Below are positions 24,552-34,637 of a stretch of 64,000 bases of DNA, in pieces; the stretch's first letter is position 1; each line of letters begins with the position of its first letter. The stretch is taken from positions 1 through 64,000 of the forward strand of contig JAHDKO010000031.1 of NCBI GenBank assembly GCA_018436855.1, in the 5' to 3' direction. The notes beneath the pieces were generated by a model. The model made no database searches, was not told the DNA's origin, and saw only the letters and a program-made list of their open reading frames with translations. The stretch comes from Deltaproteobacteria bacterium (lineage in GTDB: Bacteria > Desulfobacterota > Desulfomonilia > UBA1062). Both the position numbers and the translations under genes were made by a program.

Positions 24552-25655
24552 ATGAAAACATTTGTCCGAGAGCTGCTGAAGCGGTATTTTTCCGATCCTC
24601 AGGTTATCATTCTGGTTCTCCTCCTCGTGGCGGGGTTCGTATTCATATTCCTGCTCGGCAACATGCTTCTGCCTGTCTTCGTGGCCATCATCATCGCCTA
24701 TCTCCTCGACGGCGTAGTGTCCTGGCTCCAGCGTTTCGGCCTGCCCAGAAACGCAGCGGTGATCATCGTGTTCACGTGCTTCGTCGCACTGGTCGTCGTG
24801 CTGCTCGTCGGGCTGCTCCCGCACATATCCCGGCAGATCGCCCAGCTCGTTCAGGAGCTCCCCTCCATGCTCGCAAAGGGCCAGAGGGAACTGCTCAAGC
24901 TCCCGGAAAAATATCCGGATTTCTTCTCCCACGAGCGCATCAGCCAGATAGTCACCTATGTCGGCTCGGATATCGGAGAGTTGGGCCAGCACGTGCTCTC
25001 CATCTCCGTGTCATCGGTCCGGAGCATCATTACACTGCTGGTGTACCTGGTCCTCGTACCCTTCCTGGTGTTCTTCTTCCTCAAGGATAAGCACCTCATC
25101 TTTCAATGGGCCAAGGAACTCCTGCCGGAGCAGCGCGCTCTCACCATCAGTGTATGGGCAGAGGTAAACCAGCAGTTTGCAAACTATGTCAGGGGAAAGA
25201 TCTGGGAGATCGTCATCATCTGGGCGGTCTGTTATATGGTGTTCTCTTTCATGGGCCTGAGGTTCGCCATGTTCCTGTCGTTCCTCGTAGGCCTCTCGGA
25301 CCTGGTCCCCTATGTCGGGTCCACGGTCATGGCATTCCCGATCGCACTCATCGCCTTTTTCCAGTGGGGGCTCGACTGGCAGTTCGTCTACATGGTCATC
25401 GCATACGGCATCATCCAGATCTTTGACGGCAACATCCTGGCCCCCCTCCTGTTTTCAGAGGCGGTCAACCTGCATCCGGTGTCCATCATCGTGGCCCTGC
25501 TCTTCTTCGGCGGACTCTGGGGCGTCTGGGGGCTCATCTTCGCAGTGCCCCTGGCTACGCTCGTTCATGCGGTATACAAGGCCTGGACCAGCAGTCTCAC
25601 CCGGCCCACTCCCGTGAGTGTGGAGCAGAAAGACGCCGAGACCATCCCCGGCTGA
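24552..25655 (+). CDS. AI-2E family transporter (PerM-like permease)
   Basis: The 367-residue inner-membrane protein has the family's layout: three membrane spans in the first 100 residues, a soluble helical stretch (about 100-150), then five more spans. Signature segments include LLPVFVAIIIAYLLDGVV, FLVFFFLKDKH, SDLVPYVGSTVMAFP (about 255-269) and VAPLLFSEAVNLHP-like text near 300. Despite the name, only some members export autoinducer-2; others are Na+/H+ antiporters or of unknown function. It stands alone. Confidence 0.92.
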   Translation: MKTFVRELLKRYFSDPQVIILVLLLVAGFVFIFLLGNMLLPVFVAIIIAYLLDGVVSWLQRFGLPRNAAVIIVFTCFVALVVVLLVGLLPHISRQIAQLVQELPSMLAKGQRELLKLPEKYPDFFSHERISQIVTYVGSDIGELGQHVLSISVSSVRSIITLLVYLVLVPFLVFFFLKDKHLIFQWAKELLPEQRALTISVWAEVNQQFANYVRGKIWEIVIIWAVCYMVFSFMGLRFAMFLSFLVGLSDLVPYVGSTVMAFPIALIAFFQWGLDWQFVYMVIAYGIIQIFDGNILAPLLFSEAVNLHPVSIIVALLFFGGLWGVWGLIFAVPLATLVHAVYKAWTSSLTRPTPVSVEQKDAETIPG

Positions 25656-25853
25656 TCCCCGTATATGCGCCGGACTTTCCGCACGAGCGGGTTCCGGACG
25701 CATTCCCTTGTCTTGGAAAAACCAGTGTTCATAAAAAACCGTCATCGACCCGATAAGGCACGTTGAAACGGGGGGAATTTATCTTTTTTTCCCCATGAGA
25801 CGATGAATGGATATGAGCGATGGTGCAGGAAACATGAGGATTGAGCTTAAGGG

Positions 25854-27335
25854 ATGACAAAGACGCCGACCTTTCTCAAAGAATTGCGAATCCTTATAGT
25901 GGACGATTCTGCAGTGGTCAGAAGTGTGCTCGCCAAGGAACTCCTGCGATCCGGGGTCGAAGTGACCCAGGCCGAGAACGGGCAGCAGGCACTCGATATC
26001 GCCCTGTGCAAGGAATTCGACCTGGTCATCACCGATGTGGAGATGCCCTGCATGGACGGGATCGAGCTCTGCAGGCGGCTCAAAACCAATCCCCGGACCC
26101 AGCAGACGCCCATCGTCATCCTGAGCTCTCTGGACAGCGAAGAAGACATCAAAAAAGGCTACAAGGCCGGTGCCTCGACCTACATCACCAAGGCTCAGGC
26201 CAAGGAATCCCTGATCGAAACCATCGAGACCGTGCTCCAGAAGACGACCTTCCAGCGTGGAAGGACCATCCTCGTGGTGGATGACTCCTCCACGGTGAGG
26301 ACCCTGGTGGAAAAGGGGCTCAAGGAAGTGGGCTTCGAGGTGGTGAAGGCGGAAAACGGCAGGCTCGCCCTCGATGTTCTCAGGCACGAGCATCCGGACC
26401 TCATCCTCAGCGACATCGACATGCCCGTGATGAACGGCGAGGAGTTCTGCCAGGCCGTGCATGCCGATCCCCAGCTCGGTGCCATCCCCTTCGTGGTCAT
26501 GAGCGCGAACAACGATCGCCCCATCATGCGCCGCATGCTCCAGCTCGGCGCTGATGCGTATCTGGTGAAACCTTTCAACATCGACCAGTTGGTCATAACC
26601 GTGGAAAAGCTGCTCTCCGATAAGCTGCTCATACTCCACAAGGAGAAGGAGCGCCTGGAGACGGAGCAGAAGCTGATCCTGGCCAGCATCACCTCGCTGT
26701 GCTGCGCACTGGAGGCCCGCGACTCCTATACCAGGGGGCACTCCGAGGCGGTGTCGTACATCGCCACCAGGATCGCCATGGAAATGGGCATGAGCCAGGA
26801 GGAGGTCGACCTCGTGAAGCTTGGCGGCAAGCTTCACGACCTGGGAAAAATCGGCGTGGTGGACAGCGTTCTGCTCAAACCGGGCAAGCTCAGCGACGAC
26901 GAATTCGCCATCATCAAGCGCCACCCGGTGATCGGCGCCGATATCCTCAGGCCGGTGCCGAGCCTCGCCAAGATCCTCCCCATCGTACTCTATCACCACG
27001 AGCGCTTCGACGGCAAGGGATACCCGAAAGGGCTCAAGGGCGAGGATATCCCCTTGTGGGCCAGGATTACCGCCGTGGGCGACACCTACCACGCGCTCAC
27101 GAGCGACCGGCCCTACCGCAAGGGCATGGACCGGGACAAGGCCCTCCAGATCATCGAGAGCGTCAGCGGAAGCCAGCTCTGTCCCGACTGCGTGGATGTC
27201 TTCCTCAAAATGGAGCTCTGGCTGGGGGATCACGGCAACGAAGAGCCAAGCCAGCCCGATCCCGGGGAGGAGAAACCCTCCGGAGAGAATCTCATCGTGT
27301 TGCCCGAATCACGGACCGCACGTGCCCGCAAGTGA
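25854..27335 (+). CDS. tandem-receiver HD-GYP response regulator (c-di-GMP phosphodiesterase)
   Basis: The 493-residue protein has two CheY-like receiver domains (about 11-128 and 137-255) with phospho-acceptor residues Asp61 (LVITDVEMP) and Asp187 (LILSDIDMP), a short coiled linker rich in Glu and Lys (about 258-275), then an HD-GYP domain (about 280-450) with HDLGKIG (328-334) and HHERFDGKGYP (381-391). An intact HD-GYP motif predicts hydrolysis of cyclic di-GMP. The first receiver keeps Asp but its usual C-terminal Lys region reads YITKAQA, so both may be active. No DNA-binding domain is present. No kinase gene adjoins it; the hybrid kinase at 61717 is a distant alternative. Confidence 0.93.
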   Translation: MTKTPTFLKELRILIVDDSAVVRSVLAKELLRSGVEVTQAENGQQALDIALCKEFDLVITDVEMPCMDGIELCRRLKTNPRTQQTPIVILSSLDSEEDIKKGYKAGASTYITKAQAKESLIETIETVLQKTTFQRGRTILVVDDSSTVRTLVEKGLKEVGFEVVKAENGRLALDVLRHEHPDLILSDIDMPVMNGEEFCQAVHADPQLGAIPFVVMSANNDRPIMRRMLQLGADAYLVKPFNIDQLVITVEKLLSDKLLILHKEKERLETEQKLILASITSLCCALEARDSYTRGHSEAVSYIATRIAMEMGMSQEEVDLVKLGGKLHDLGKIGVVDSVLLKPGKLSDDEFAIIKRHPVIGADILRPVPSLAKILPIVLYHHERFDGKGYPKGLKGEDIPLWARITAVGDTYHALTSDRPYRKGMDRDKALQIIESVSGSQLCPDCVDVFLKMELWLGDHGNEEPSQPDPGEEKPSGENLIVLPESRTARARK

Positions 27336-27468
27336 GGTGCGGCCCGGTTTACACGCGCATCATCCCTGATGCTGCCGTTGACCGCCAAGAAAGAATTTGC
27401 ATTTGGCTTGTATTTTCACTATTAATCTATTCCATTGCGAAAACGATATTATATCAGAGGTTGGAGGT

Positions 27469-28800
27469 ATGAGGAGAGACATCGTTCACGAAGGATCAGA
27501 GCAGCTGACGTATGAGATCCGGGAGATCGTCGCTGTCGCGGATGTGTTGAGAAAATACGGGGTCCAGATCACCTGGGAGAACATCGGCGATCCCATTCAG
27601 AAGGGCGAGAAGCTTCCCCAGTGGATCAAGGACATCGTCATCGACCTCGTATCGAACGACAGGACCTATGGATACGTGGCCACCCAGGGCGTGCCGGAAA
27701 CGCGGGAGTTCCTCGCGCAGGAGGTGAACAGGCGCGGCGGGTATCAGATCACCAAAGACGACATCGTGTTCTTCAACGGCCTGGGCGATGCCGTTGCAAA
27801 GGTGTTCAACTTCATGAAACGCGAGGCGCGGGTCATCGGGCCCTCCCCGGCCTACTCGACCCACTCTTCCGCCGAGGCCGCCCACTCGGGCTACGAGCAC
27901 CTCACCTACGAGCTGGACCCGAAAAACAACTGGCTTCCCGACCTTGAAGATCTCGAGAAGAAGATCAAATACAACGACTCCATCGCAGGGATCCTCATCA
28001 TCAATCCCGACAACCCCACCGGCGCGGCGTACCCCCGGGAGATACTCGAACAGATGGTGGATATCGCCCGGCGGTACCGGGTGTTCATGATCTGCGATGA
28101 GATATACGGCAATCTGGTCTACGACACCCACAAGACCGCCCCCTTGAGCGAGGTGATCGAGGAGATCCCGGGCATGGCGCTGCGGGGCATCTCCAAAGAG
28201 GTACCGTGGCCCGGATCCCGGTGCGGGTGGATCGAGGTGTTCAATCAGGACAAGCTCAACTTCAAGCGATACGTCAAGAGCCTGATAAACGCCAAGATGC
28301 TCGAGGTCTGCTCCACGAGCCTTCCCCAGTATGCCATCCCCCGCATCCTGGGAGACCCCAGATACCCGGAGCACCTCGACCGGAGGCGGGCAATATACGC
28401 AGAGCGTGCCGAGGAGGCGTGGAAATACTTCTCCGACGTGCCGGGCGTGGTGGTCAACAAACCGCAGGGCGCCTTCTACATGACCGTGCTCTTCGACGAC
28501 CACGTTCTGAACGACCGGCAGAGTCTCCCCATCCCGGACACGAAAGTCCGCAGGTTCATCGAAGACCGAGTCAAGGGCGTGAAGCCGGACAAGCGCTTCG
28601 TGTACTATCTCCTTGGCGCCACCGGTATCTGCGTGGTTCCCCTGACAGGCTTCTGCTGCGAGAAGCAGGGCTTCCGCCTGACCCTGCTGGAAACGGATGA
28701 CGAAAAACGCACGTGGACATGGCAGACCATCGCGGAGAGCATCAGGGCCTACCTCGACTCCACCACCAGGGCAAACGTTTCGTCCCGTTCCGCGTTCTAG
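27469..28800 (+). CDS. PLP-dependent class I/II aminotransferase
   Basis: The 443-residue protein is a fold-type I aminotransferase. It shows IINPDNPTGAAYP (178-190), ICDEIYGNLVYD (208-219) for cofactor contacts, and Lys243 in RGISKEVPWPGSRCGW as the Schiff-base lysine. The KEVPWPGSR segment with Trp and Pro is unlike standard AspC and is close to a subgroup annotated only as pyridoxal-phosphate aminotransferase, so the amino-acid substrate is not assigned. GGAGGT sets the ATG at 27469. A palindrome and a hydrolase gene follow. Confidence 0.9.
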   Translation: MRRDIVHEGSEQLTYEIREIVAVADVLRKYGVQITWENIGDPIQKGEKLPQWIKDIVIDLVSNDRTYGYVATQGVPETREFLAQEVNRRGGYQITKDDIVFFNGLGDAVAKVFNFMKREARVIGPSPAYSTHSSAEAAHSGYEHLTYELDPKNNWLPDLEDLEKKIKYNDSIAGILIINPDNPTGAAYPREILEQMVDIARRYRVFMICDEIYGNLVYDTHKTAPLSEVIEEIPGMALRGISKEVPWPGSRCGWIEVFNQDKLNFKRYVKSLINAKMLEVCSTSLPQYAIPRILGDPRYPEHLDRRRAIYAERAEEAWKYFSDVPGVVVNKPQGAFYMTVLFDDHVLNDRQSLPIPDTKVRRFIEDRVKGVKPDKRFVYYLLGATGICVVPLTGFCCEKQGFRLTLLETDDEKRTWTWQTIAESIRAYLDSTTRANVSSRSAF

Positions 28801-28802
28801 CC

Positions 28803-28816
28803 CCCATGATCATGGG
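28803..28816. repeat. perfect 14-bp palindrome
   Basis: CCCATGATCATGGG lies immediately after the aminotransferase stop. It could be a protein-binding site or chance; no T-run follows. Confidence 0.3.
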
Positions 28817-28877
28817 AGGCATGTAACCGGGTGCGACTGCCGCGGGTACGCCCGCACAGCCAGGGGCCCGGGAAAGA

Positions 28878-29825
28878 GTGAGGGCGTTCCCTTTGAACGT
28901 GAGGATCTCACAGGAAAGAATCAGGTTTCAATCACTGGGCCAGCCGATTGCCGGGGTGCTCTTCCTGCCCGGGGATCAAGGACTGTTTCCCGCGCTGGTG
29001 ATCTCGCACGGCTACATGGATTTCAAGGAGAACTACTTCGAACTCTGCGGGTATCTTGCGCAACGCGGCATCGCATCACTGGCCATGGACATGCACGGCC
29101 ATGGCGAGAGCGGCGGCAAGCGTTACCACATCCACCTGAACGAATGGATCGCCGATATCCAAGCAGCCCTGGATACGCTCCAGGCGCATCCGTGCATCGA
29201 CCCGGAGTGCCTGGGCGCCTTCGGCCTTTCTTCGGGCGGTACGGCCGTCCTCGAAGCCGCCCTGGTAGACCCGAGGATACGGGCAGTTATCACCCTGGAC
29301 GCCACGGTCAGACCGTTCTTGAGCGTGCCCGAGCGGATCGGCATGGGATTCCTCTCCACGCTGGGGAGGATCAAGCGCTTCCTTACGGGCAGGGATCTGA
29401 GGATTTCCCTGGTCCGTGAGGTTGGCAAGGTGGAGGCCGCACACGATCCCGAGGTCAACGAACAGTGGCGCAGCAACCCCCGGGTCGTCGAGATGTGGTC
29501 CTCGTTTCCCTTCCCCGGCTCCGAGGCATCGGTGGACGTGGATACCCTCACCCGGGTTCACCGGATCGAGATCCCGACACTCGTGCTCCACGGCGAACAG
29601 GACAGGGTTGACAGCCCTCAAACCGCGCGCGTGCTCTTCGATGCCCTGACCTGTCCCAAGGAGTTGCACATCATCGAGGGAAACGGCCATCTCGGCCACC
29701 TGGACCGGAACAGACATGTTGTGATGGATCTGACCGCAGGCTGGGCACTGAGCTGCCTGAAGAGCTCTTGCAGGCCGCCCGGGGAATGCGCCTGCGGCTC
29801 ATCCCGGAAAAGGAGTATGGAATGA
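28878..29825 (+). CDS. alpha/beta hydrolase
   Basis: The 315-residue protein has the hydrolase fold with ISHGYMDFKENY (oxyanion region), the nucleophile elbow GLSSGG (Ser about 118), HGEQDRVD with the acid Asp (about 240) and NGHLGH with the catalytic His (about 267). It resembles serine aminopeptidase/dienelactone-type hydrolases that act on small esters or acyl peptides. The GTG at 28878 is the assumed start, after GGGAAAGA. Its stop overlaps the ATG of the following lipoprotein gene by ATGA, indicating translational coupling. Confidence 0.85.
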   Translation: MRAFPLNVRISQERIRFQSLGQPIAGVLFLPGDQGLFPALVISHGYMDFKENYFELCGYLAQRGIASLAMDMHGHGESGGKRYHIHLNEWIADIQAALDTLQAHPCIDPECLGAFGLSSGGTAVLEAALVDPRIRAVITLDATVRPFLSVPERIGMGFLSTLGRIKRFLTGRDLRISLVREVGKVEAAHDPEVNEQWRSNPRVVEMWSSFPFPGSEASVDVDTLTRVHRIEIPTLVLHGEQDRVDSPQTARVLFDALTCPKELHIIEGNGHLGHLDRNRHVVMDLTAGWALSCLKSSCRPPGECACGSSRKRSME

Positions 29826-30070
29826 AGACAACCAGGAGACTGTCGATAACAGAGCTTTTTGCGGCCTTTTCCCTCGCGGGCGCCCTGATCTTCACCGGAT
29901 GCGAGGGCAGCGAGGCCAAGAGAGAGGTGGAAGAAACCGTCAAGGAGCTCAGCGGCGCCGGACTCGTCGATAAGGGCGAGAAGCTCAAGCAGCAGATCAA
30001 AGACCTCAATGCAGAGGACGTCCGGAGGATACAGGAAGATCTTTCCCGTGGCGTCTACGGGGAGGAATAA
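29822..30070 (+). CDS. small lipoprotein, 82 aa
   Basis: A short protein with a basic start, a hydrophobic segment and a lipobox-like LIFTGC (Cys near residue 27), followed by a charged helical tail (VEETVKELSGAGLVDKGEKL). AAAGGAG precedes the ATG at 29822, which overlaps the upstream TGA. It is probably anchored to the inner or outer membrane. No family is recognised; the coupling to the hydrolase suggests joint expression. Confidence 0.7.
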   Translation: MKTTRRLSITELFAAFSLAGALIFTGCEGSEAKREVEETVKELSGAGLVDKGEKLKQQIKDLNAEDVRRIQEDLSRGVYGEE

Positions 30071-30346
30071 AGCATCCCCGACGCAAGCAGCGGGGTATTG
30101 AAGGCCTTGTATGGGGAACAGGCCATTCGCAGCACGCTTGGACGGGAATCAACCCTAAAAGCGATTGAAGACCGATCCCGGAAGAACAGGAAAAGGCGGG
30201 ATTGTCTGAGGCAGCTGTTTTCACTTGAGAATCGAATGAACTACTCGTTTTTCATGCGGCGCAGGGCATGGGAATGGCGCACGGGTCGTTCCGGCCGTGA
30301 TTGCCCTACGACTGGGAAAAACGCTATATAAGGAGGGGGTGAAATC

Positions 30347-31138
30347 ATGGAGAATACCGATCGTGTGGTCTGGATCACCGGCGCCTCGTCGGGCATCGGG
30401 GAGGCCCTGGCATACGCATATAGCGAGAAAGGGGCACGCCTTGTCCTTTCCTCCCGCGATGAGGGGAGGCTTCGCGAGGTACGGAGCCGGTGTGCGGAAC
30501 CCGGCAGGCATCTCGTGGTTCCTCTCGATCTCCGGGATACTCCGTCCGTTGTCGCAAGATGCGCGGAGGTCCTCGAACATATGGGACATGTGGACATCCT
30601 GATCAACAACGGGGGCATTTCCCAGCGCAGCCTCGCCATGGAGACCCCTCTGGACGTGGACCGGATGATCATGGAAACGAATTTCTTCGGCACCATATCG
30701 CTGACCAAGGCGGTCATCCCCTCCATGAAGGAGCGGGGCTCGGGCCGTATTGTGGTCATCAGCAGCCTTGTCGGCAGGTTCGGCACCCCGCTGAGGTCGG
30801 CGTATTCTGCGTCGAAACACGCCCTGCACGGGTTTTTCGAGAGCCTGAGGGCCGAGGTGTGGGATCTGGGAATCGGGGTCACCCTGGTGTGCCCGGGTTT
30901 CATCCGGACCAACATCTCTGTCAATGCCCTCACCGGTGACGGCAGTCCCCAGGGAACCATGGACGAGGCCCAGGCACACGGCATGCCGCCGGATGCATGC
31001 GCGTGGAAGATCATCGCTGCCGTGGAGAAGGGAAAATCAGAGGTATACATCGGGGGCAAGGAGCTGATGGGGGTATACATCAAGAGATTCGCGCCGGGAT
31101 TGTTCGACCGCATCATCAGAAAGGCCAGAGTCACCTGA
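30347..31138 (+). CDS. short-chain dehydrogenase/reductase (DHRS7-like)
   Basis: The 263-residue protein shows TGASSGIG (11-18), NNGG (87-90), Ser140 in VISSLVG and Tyr153/Lys157 in YSASK, the complete SDR catalytic set. The closing half (ESLRAEVWDLGIGVTLVCPG and an ending IKRFAPGLFDRIIRK) is like the DHRS7 branch, which often uses NADP and acts on lipids or steroids. AAGGAGGGGG stands before the ATG. It is one of two unrelated SDRs in this window. Confidence 0.9.
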   Translation: MENTDRVVWITGASSGIGEALAYAYSEKGARLVLSSRDEGRLREVRSRCAEPGRHLVVPLDLRDTPSVVARCAEVLEHMGHVDILINNGGISQRSLAMETPLDVDRMIMETNFFGTISLTKAVIPSMKERGSGRIVVISSLVGRFGTPLRSAYSASKHALHGFFESLRAEVWDLGIGVTLVCPGFIRTNISVNALTGDGSPQGTMDEAQAHGMPPDACAWKIIAAVEKGKSEVYIGGKELMGVYIKRFAPGLFDRIIRKARVT

Positions 31139-31435
31139 AACAGGCTCTCCTTAAGGAGAAGCGGCACTTAATTTTCTCTCCTGTCGACCGATAATCACTA
31201 TATGCCGCTTTTGAACATTTGTCATGCACCGGGATACCTCACCGATGGTGTTGTTCTGTCTTTCGGCGCTTCCCCCGGGAGTGCAATCCGGATTTAAGGC
31301 CCCCGGGCCATACCGGGAAAAAGACTGTGCCCGCAGCCGGACAGGACCTTTTTTTCAGACAGGAACACGATATGGTGAAGCCCGGGAAGACAGGTTTTGG
31401 AATCATGTTTATTGAATGAAAGGATGGGTGAACTG

Positions 31436-32299
31436 ATGAGCACGAGAGAGAAGGTGGCTGATTGCATCCGGAGCATGGACCCGGCGATGCTGAGCCTGCC
31501 TATGGATATCAGCCGGATCGTTCTGATGGCCAGAAGTCATGACACGAACGCCGATGAGCTCGCCCGGTTCCTATCCGATCACCGGTCTCTGTCGGCCAAG
31601 GTCCTGAAGATAGCCAAATCCCCCTGCTACAACTGCCCCGGAGACATCGATTCCATGAGCAGCGCCATTATCCACATCGGGTTCCACGAGATCGTCGCCA
31701 TTGCCCTTGGCTCGGGTATCTTTACTATGCTCACCAGCGCGGGTAAAAGCTCCGGTATCGAACAGGACCGGATCTGGAAACACGCCATCGGGGTCAGCCT
31801 GGCAATGAAGCTCGCGGCGAAGAATGCCCGTGCATCGATGGACGGGTTCTCCATGCTCACGGGCCTGCTCCATGACATCGGGAAGCTCGTTTTCCACCTG
31901 TGCCTCCCCCGCGAGTATCATGAGGTTCTCCAGCGCCATCAGGCAGAAGCCGTGCCTCTCCACTCGGTGGAGAGAGAACTTCTGGGCATCGACCATGGCG
32001 AGGCGGCATACCGGTTGCTCATGCGGTGGAATTTTCCCGATTCCGTCTGCATGCACATCCGCTATCATCATGACCTGATCCAGTGCCCTTTCGAACACCT
32101 TCATCAGACCATGATCCTGCATCTTGCAGACTACCTCACCCTCCGGGCAGGTATAGGCTATAGCGGAAACATCATACCGGAAATCAGCACGGAAGTAATA
32201 AGCGCGATGGGCCTTTCGGAAACACAGGTGGATGAGCTCACAGAACAGGTGAAAACCATGCGCGACCAGGTAGAAGATTTCCTCGAAACGCTTTCGTAA
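31436..32299 (+). CDS. HDOD-domain protein
   Basis: The 287-residue protein consists of one HDOD domain (about 15-215) with SLSAKVLKIAKSPCYN, a central LTGLLHDIGKLVFH in which HD is retained, and ILHLADYLTLRAG. HDOD proteins lack or keep partial HD phosphohydrolase residues and usually act in signalling, chemotaxis or stress control. GGGTGA five bases upstream favours the ATG at 31436; in-frame ATGs at 31397 and 31424 are alternatives. It may be co-transcribed with the malate dehydrogenase gene 23 bases downstream, although no functional link is obvious. Confidence 0.85.
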   Translation: MSTREKVADCIRSMDPAMLSLPMDISRIVLMARSHDTNADELARFLSDHRSLSAKVLKIAKSPCYNCPGDIDSMSSAIIHIGFHEIVAIALGSGIFTMLTSAGKSSGIEQDRIWKHAIGVSLAMKLAAKNARASMDGFSMLTGLLHDIGKLVFHLCLPREYHEVLQRHQAEAVPLHSVERELLGIDHGEAAYRLLMRWNFPDSVCMHIRYHHDLIQCPFEHLHQTMILHLADYLTLRAGIGYSGNIIPEISTEVISAMGLSETQVDELTEQVKTMRDQVEDFLETLS

Positions 32300-32322
32300 A
32301 GGAATAAGGAGAACTATTTCTG

Positions 32323-33237
32323 ATGGAAAAAATCGTGGTGATCGGTGCAGGCAATGTGGGATCATCTTCTGCCGCGGCCATGGCCGGTGGAAAATTGGGC
32401 GACATCTTTCTCTATGACATCCTTGACAATCTCGCGGCCGGCCGGGCCATGGACATCAATCATGCGTCCCCTGTCCTCCATACGGACTGCCTGGTGACAG
32501 GGAGCCATTCCCCCGAAGTGCTCTCCGGGGCCGACTTAGTGGTCGTCACTGCGGGCGTTGCCCGGCACGCCGGCATGGCCCGCCTCGATCTCCTCAGGCA
32601 GAACCTTCAGGTGATGACCGGCGTATCGGACCTTGTGATGAAGTTCTGCCCCCACGCCAGGGTGCTGGTGGTGACCAATCCAGTCGATGTCCTCACCTGG
32701 TATCTCAGGCGCCTGCATCCGGACATGAACGTTTTCGGACTGGGCTGCTCTCTGGATACGATCCGCTTCAGGCACTTCATTGCCGAGGCTGCAGGGGTTT
32801 CCGTGGACTGCGTTCAGGGAATGGTGATCGGGGCCCATACCGACGACATGGTCCCGCTGGTGAGCCGCGCCACGGTCAGCGGCATCCCGCTCAAAGACAT
32901 GGTGAGCGGTGAGGTCCTTGATGCCGTCAGTCAAGGCACCCGGGCGGCGGGTACGCTCATCGTGGACATGCTCCGGCACCACAGCGGATTCTACGCGGCT
33001 TCCCAGGTGGTCTCCCGGATCGTGGAGGCGATAGTGCTCGACCGCCGGGAGATCTTTCCTTTCAGTGTCGTGTGCACCGGAGAATACGGCTACGAAAAGA
33101 TCCCCCTCGCGCTCCCGGCTGTCATCGGTCGCCGGGGCATCCACCGCATCCTCGAGATCGATCTCGATCCCGACGAACGCCGGGGACTGGACAGGTGCGC
33201 ATCCGCGATGGACGAGGTGATTCGCGGCCTCTCCTAG
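32323..33237 (+). CDS. mdh: malate/lactate dehydrogenase family protein
   Basis: The 304-residue protein has the NAD motif GAGNVG (8-13), the substrate loop RHAGMARLDLL (with the two arginines typical of malate dehydrogenases), TNPVDVLTW (about 124), LGCSLDTIRFRHFIA and GAHTDDMVPL with the catalytic His. The loop differs from the common RKPGMSR by HA for KP, so the substrate (malate or another 2-hydroxy acid) is likely but not proven. GGAATAAGGAG precedes the ATG. It follows the HDOD gene closely. Confidence 0.85.
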   Translation: MEKIVVIGAGNVGSSSAAAMAGGKLGDIFLYDILDNLAAGRAMDINHASPVLHTDCLVTGSHSPEVLSGADLVVVTAGVARHAGMARLDLLRQNLQVMTGVSDLVMKFCPHARVLVVTNPVDVLTWYLRRLHPDMNVFGLGCSLDTIRFRHFIAEAAGVSVDCVQGMVIGAHTDDMVPLVSRATVSGIPLKDMVSGEVLDAVSQGTRAAGTLIVDMLRHHSGFYAASQVVSRIVEAIVLDRREIFPFSVVCTGEYGYEKIPLALPAVIGRRGIHRILEIDLDPDERRGLDRCASAMDEVIRGLS

Positions 33238-33331
33238 CCGCTTCCCCGCCCGTTTGCCTCTTGCCTGTACGAGCAGATGATAATAGAATCTTCTCCTGCC
33301 ATGAATCCTGCACAAAAGGAGGAGAACGATC

Positions 33332-34513
33332 ATGGAGCTCTTTGAAAAACAAACTATTGGCGGCCTTACCCTGGCGAACCGTCTGGTGAAGTCCGCAACC
33401 CTGGAGAATATGGCGGCCCCGGACGGCCTGCCGACCCGGCAAACGGCGCGCTTTTACGATCGGCTGGCCCGGGGTGAGTCCGGCCTTATCATCACCGGCT
33501 ATGCCTATGTCCATCCGTCGGGCCGCTCCTATCCCCTCCAGCACCGCGCTGACAGCGACGCCATAATCGAATGCTGGCGCCCCGTCGTGGATGCGGTTCA
33601 CGAGCACGGCAGCAGGATCGCCCTTCAGATCGTTCACGGAGGGAGACAGTGCAGGCCCGGCCGTGACGGGCAGACCCTGCTGGCCCCCTCCCGGGTCCCC
33701 AACCTGGTCTATTTCACGCTGCCCCGGAAAATGACCATCGATGAGATCACCCGGACCATCCGGGACTTCGGCGCCGCAGCCGGCAGGGCACGAGAGGCAG
33801 GCTTCGATGCGGTTCAGATCCATGCGGCCCACGGGTATCTCATCTCGGGCTTTCTCTCGCCGCTGACCAACCGCCGCAGGGACGAGTGGGGAGGCGACCC
33901 GGAGCGGAGGTCCCGGTTCCTCACCGAGGTCTTCCGCGCGGTGCGCTCCACGGTGGGAGACGATTTTCCGGTCCTGGCAAAGATGAACATCCACGACTTC
34001 GCCCCCTTCGGGCTGACCCCTGCAGGCAGCTTTCCAACGGCACGCAGACTCGCGCGGCTCGGTCTGGACGCCCTGGAGATCAGCGGCGGGCTCATGGAAA
34101 ACCCCCTGGCAATGAGCAGGGGCGACGCACCCACCGAGGTCCTCAACCGGGGCAGGAGACTGCCCGCACGGGTATACTTCTCGTCGTGCCTGGCCTTCAT
34201 GAGGCTTTTCCTGCCCTTCCGCGAGAACTATTTTCAGGACTATGCCGCCAGATTGAAGCCGGATCTTCCCATCCCGCTCATCCTCGTGGGAGGAGTGAGA
34301 AGCGTCCGCGGAGCCGAGCAGGTTCTCCGCTCAGGCACTGCCGACCTCGTCTCGCTGGCCCGTCCGCTGATCAGGGAACCCGGTCTGCCGAAGAAATGGC
34401 GAGAGGGAACCGCCGAGCGGGCAAGCTGCACCTCGTGCAATCGATGCCTGGGAGAGGTCGAGCAGGGGGGCAGGCTCGCCTGCTACCGGGACACGGGCAG
34501 CCGCCGTCCGTGA
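33332..34513 (+). CDS. NADH:flavin oxidoreductase, Old Yellow Enzyme family
   Basis: The 393-residue protein is the FMN-binding TIM barrel of the family: LANRLVKSATLENMA (about 15-29), IVHGGRQ, IHAAHGYLISGFLSP (about 165-179) with the His-x2-His anion site, and LVGGVRS and VSLARPLIREP for phosphate binding. After the barrel a cysteine set CTSCNRC plus a later Cys recalls the 4Fe-4S site of the dienoyl-CoA-reductase branch, but the second flavodoxin and NAD domains of that branch are absent. It may therefore need a separate electron donor. AAGGAGGAG precedes the ATG. Confidence 0.88.
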   Translation: MELFEKQTIGGLTLANRLVKSATLENMAAPDGLPTRQTARFYDRLARGESGLIITGYAYVHPSGRSYPLQHRADSDAIIECWRPVVDAVHEHGSRIALQIVHGGRQCRPGRDGQTLLAPSRVPNLVYFTLPRKMTIDEITRTIRDFGAAAGRAREAGFDAVQIHAAHGYLISGFLSPLTNRRRDEWGGDPERRSRFLTEVFRAVRSTVGDDFPVLAKMNIHDFAPFGLTPAGSFPTARRLARLGLDALEISGGLMENPLAMSRGDAPTEVLNRGRRLPARVYFSSCLAFMRLFLPFRENYFQDYAARLKPDLPIPLILVGGVRSVRGAEQVLRSGTADLVSLARPLIREPGLPKKWREGTAERASCTSCNRCLGEVEQGGRLACYRDTGSRRP

Positions 34514-34637
34514 CCCCGTGGTCCCATATCGTCCTCCTTATCCGAAGAAGGACGCGGGTACCACAGATATCGCCTGTACCCGGGAAATGAATCATGCTAT
34601 GAATGATCCCCGCCGGATCCGCCGGACAGCCCTGGTC

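Noticed and set aside
25779-27233. 484-codon minus-strand frame opposite the HD-GYP protein
   Set aside because: His/Asp/Gly-rich mirror of a clear receiver-HD-GYP gene, without a ribosome site.
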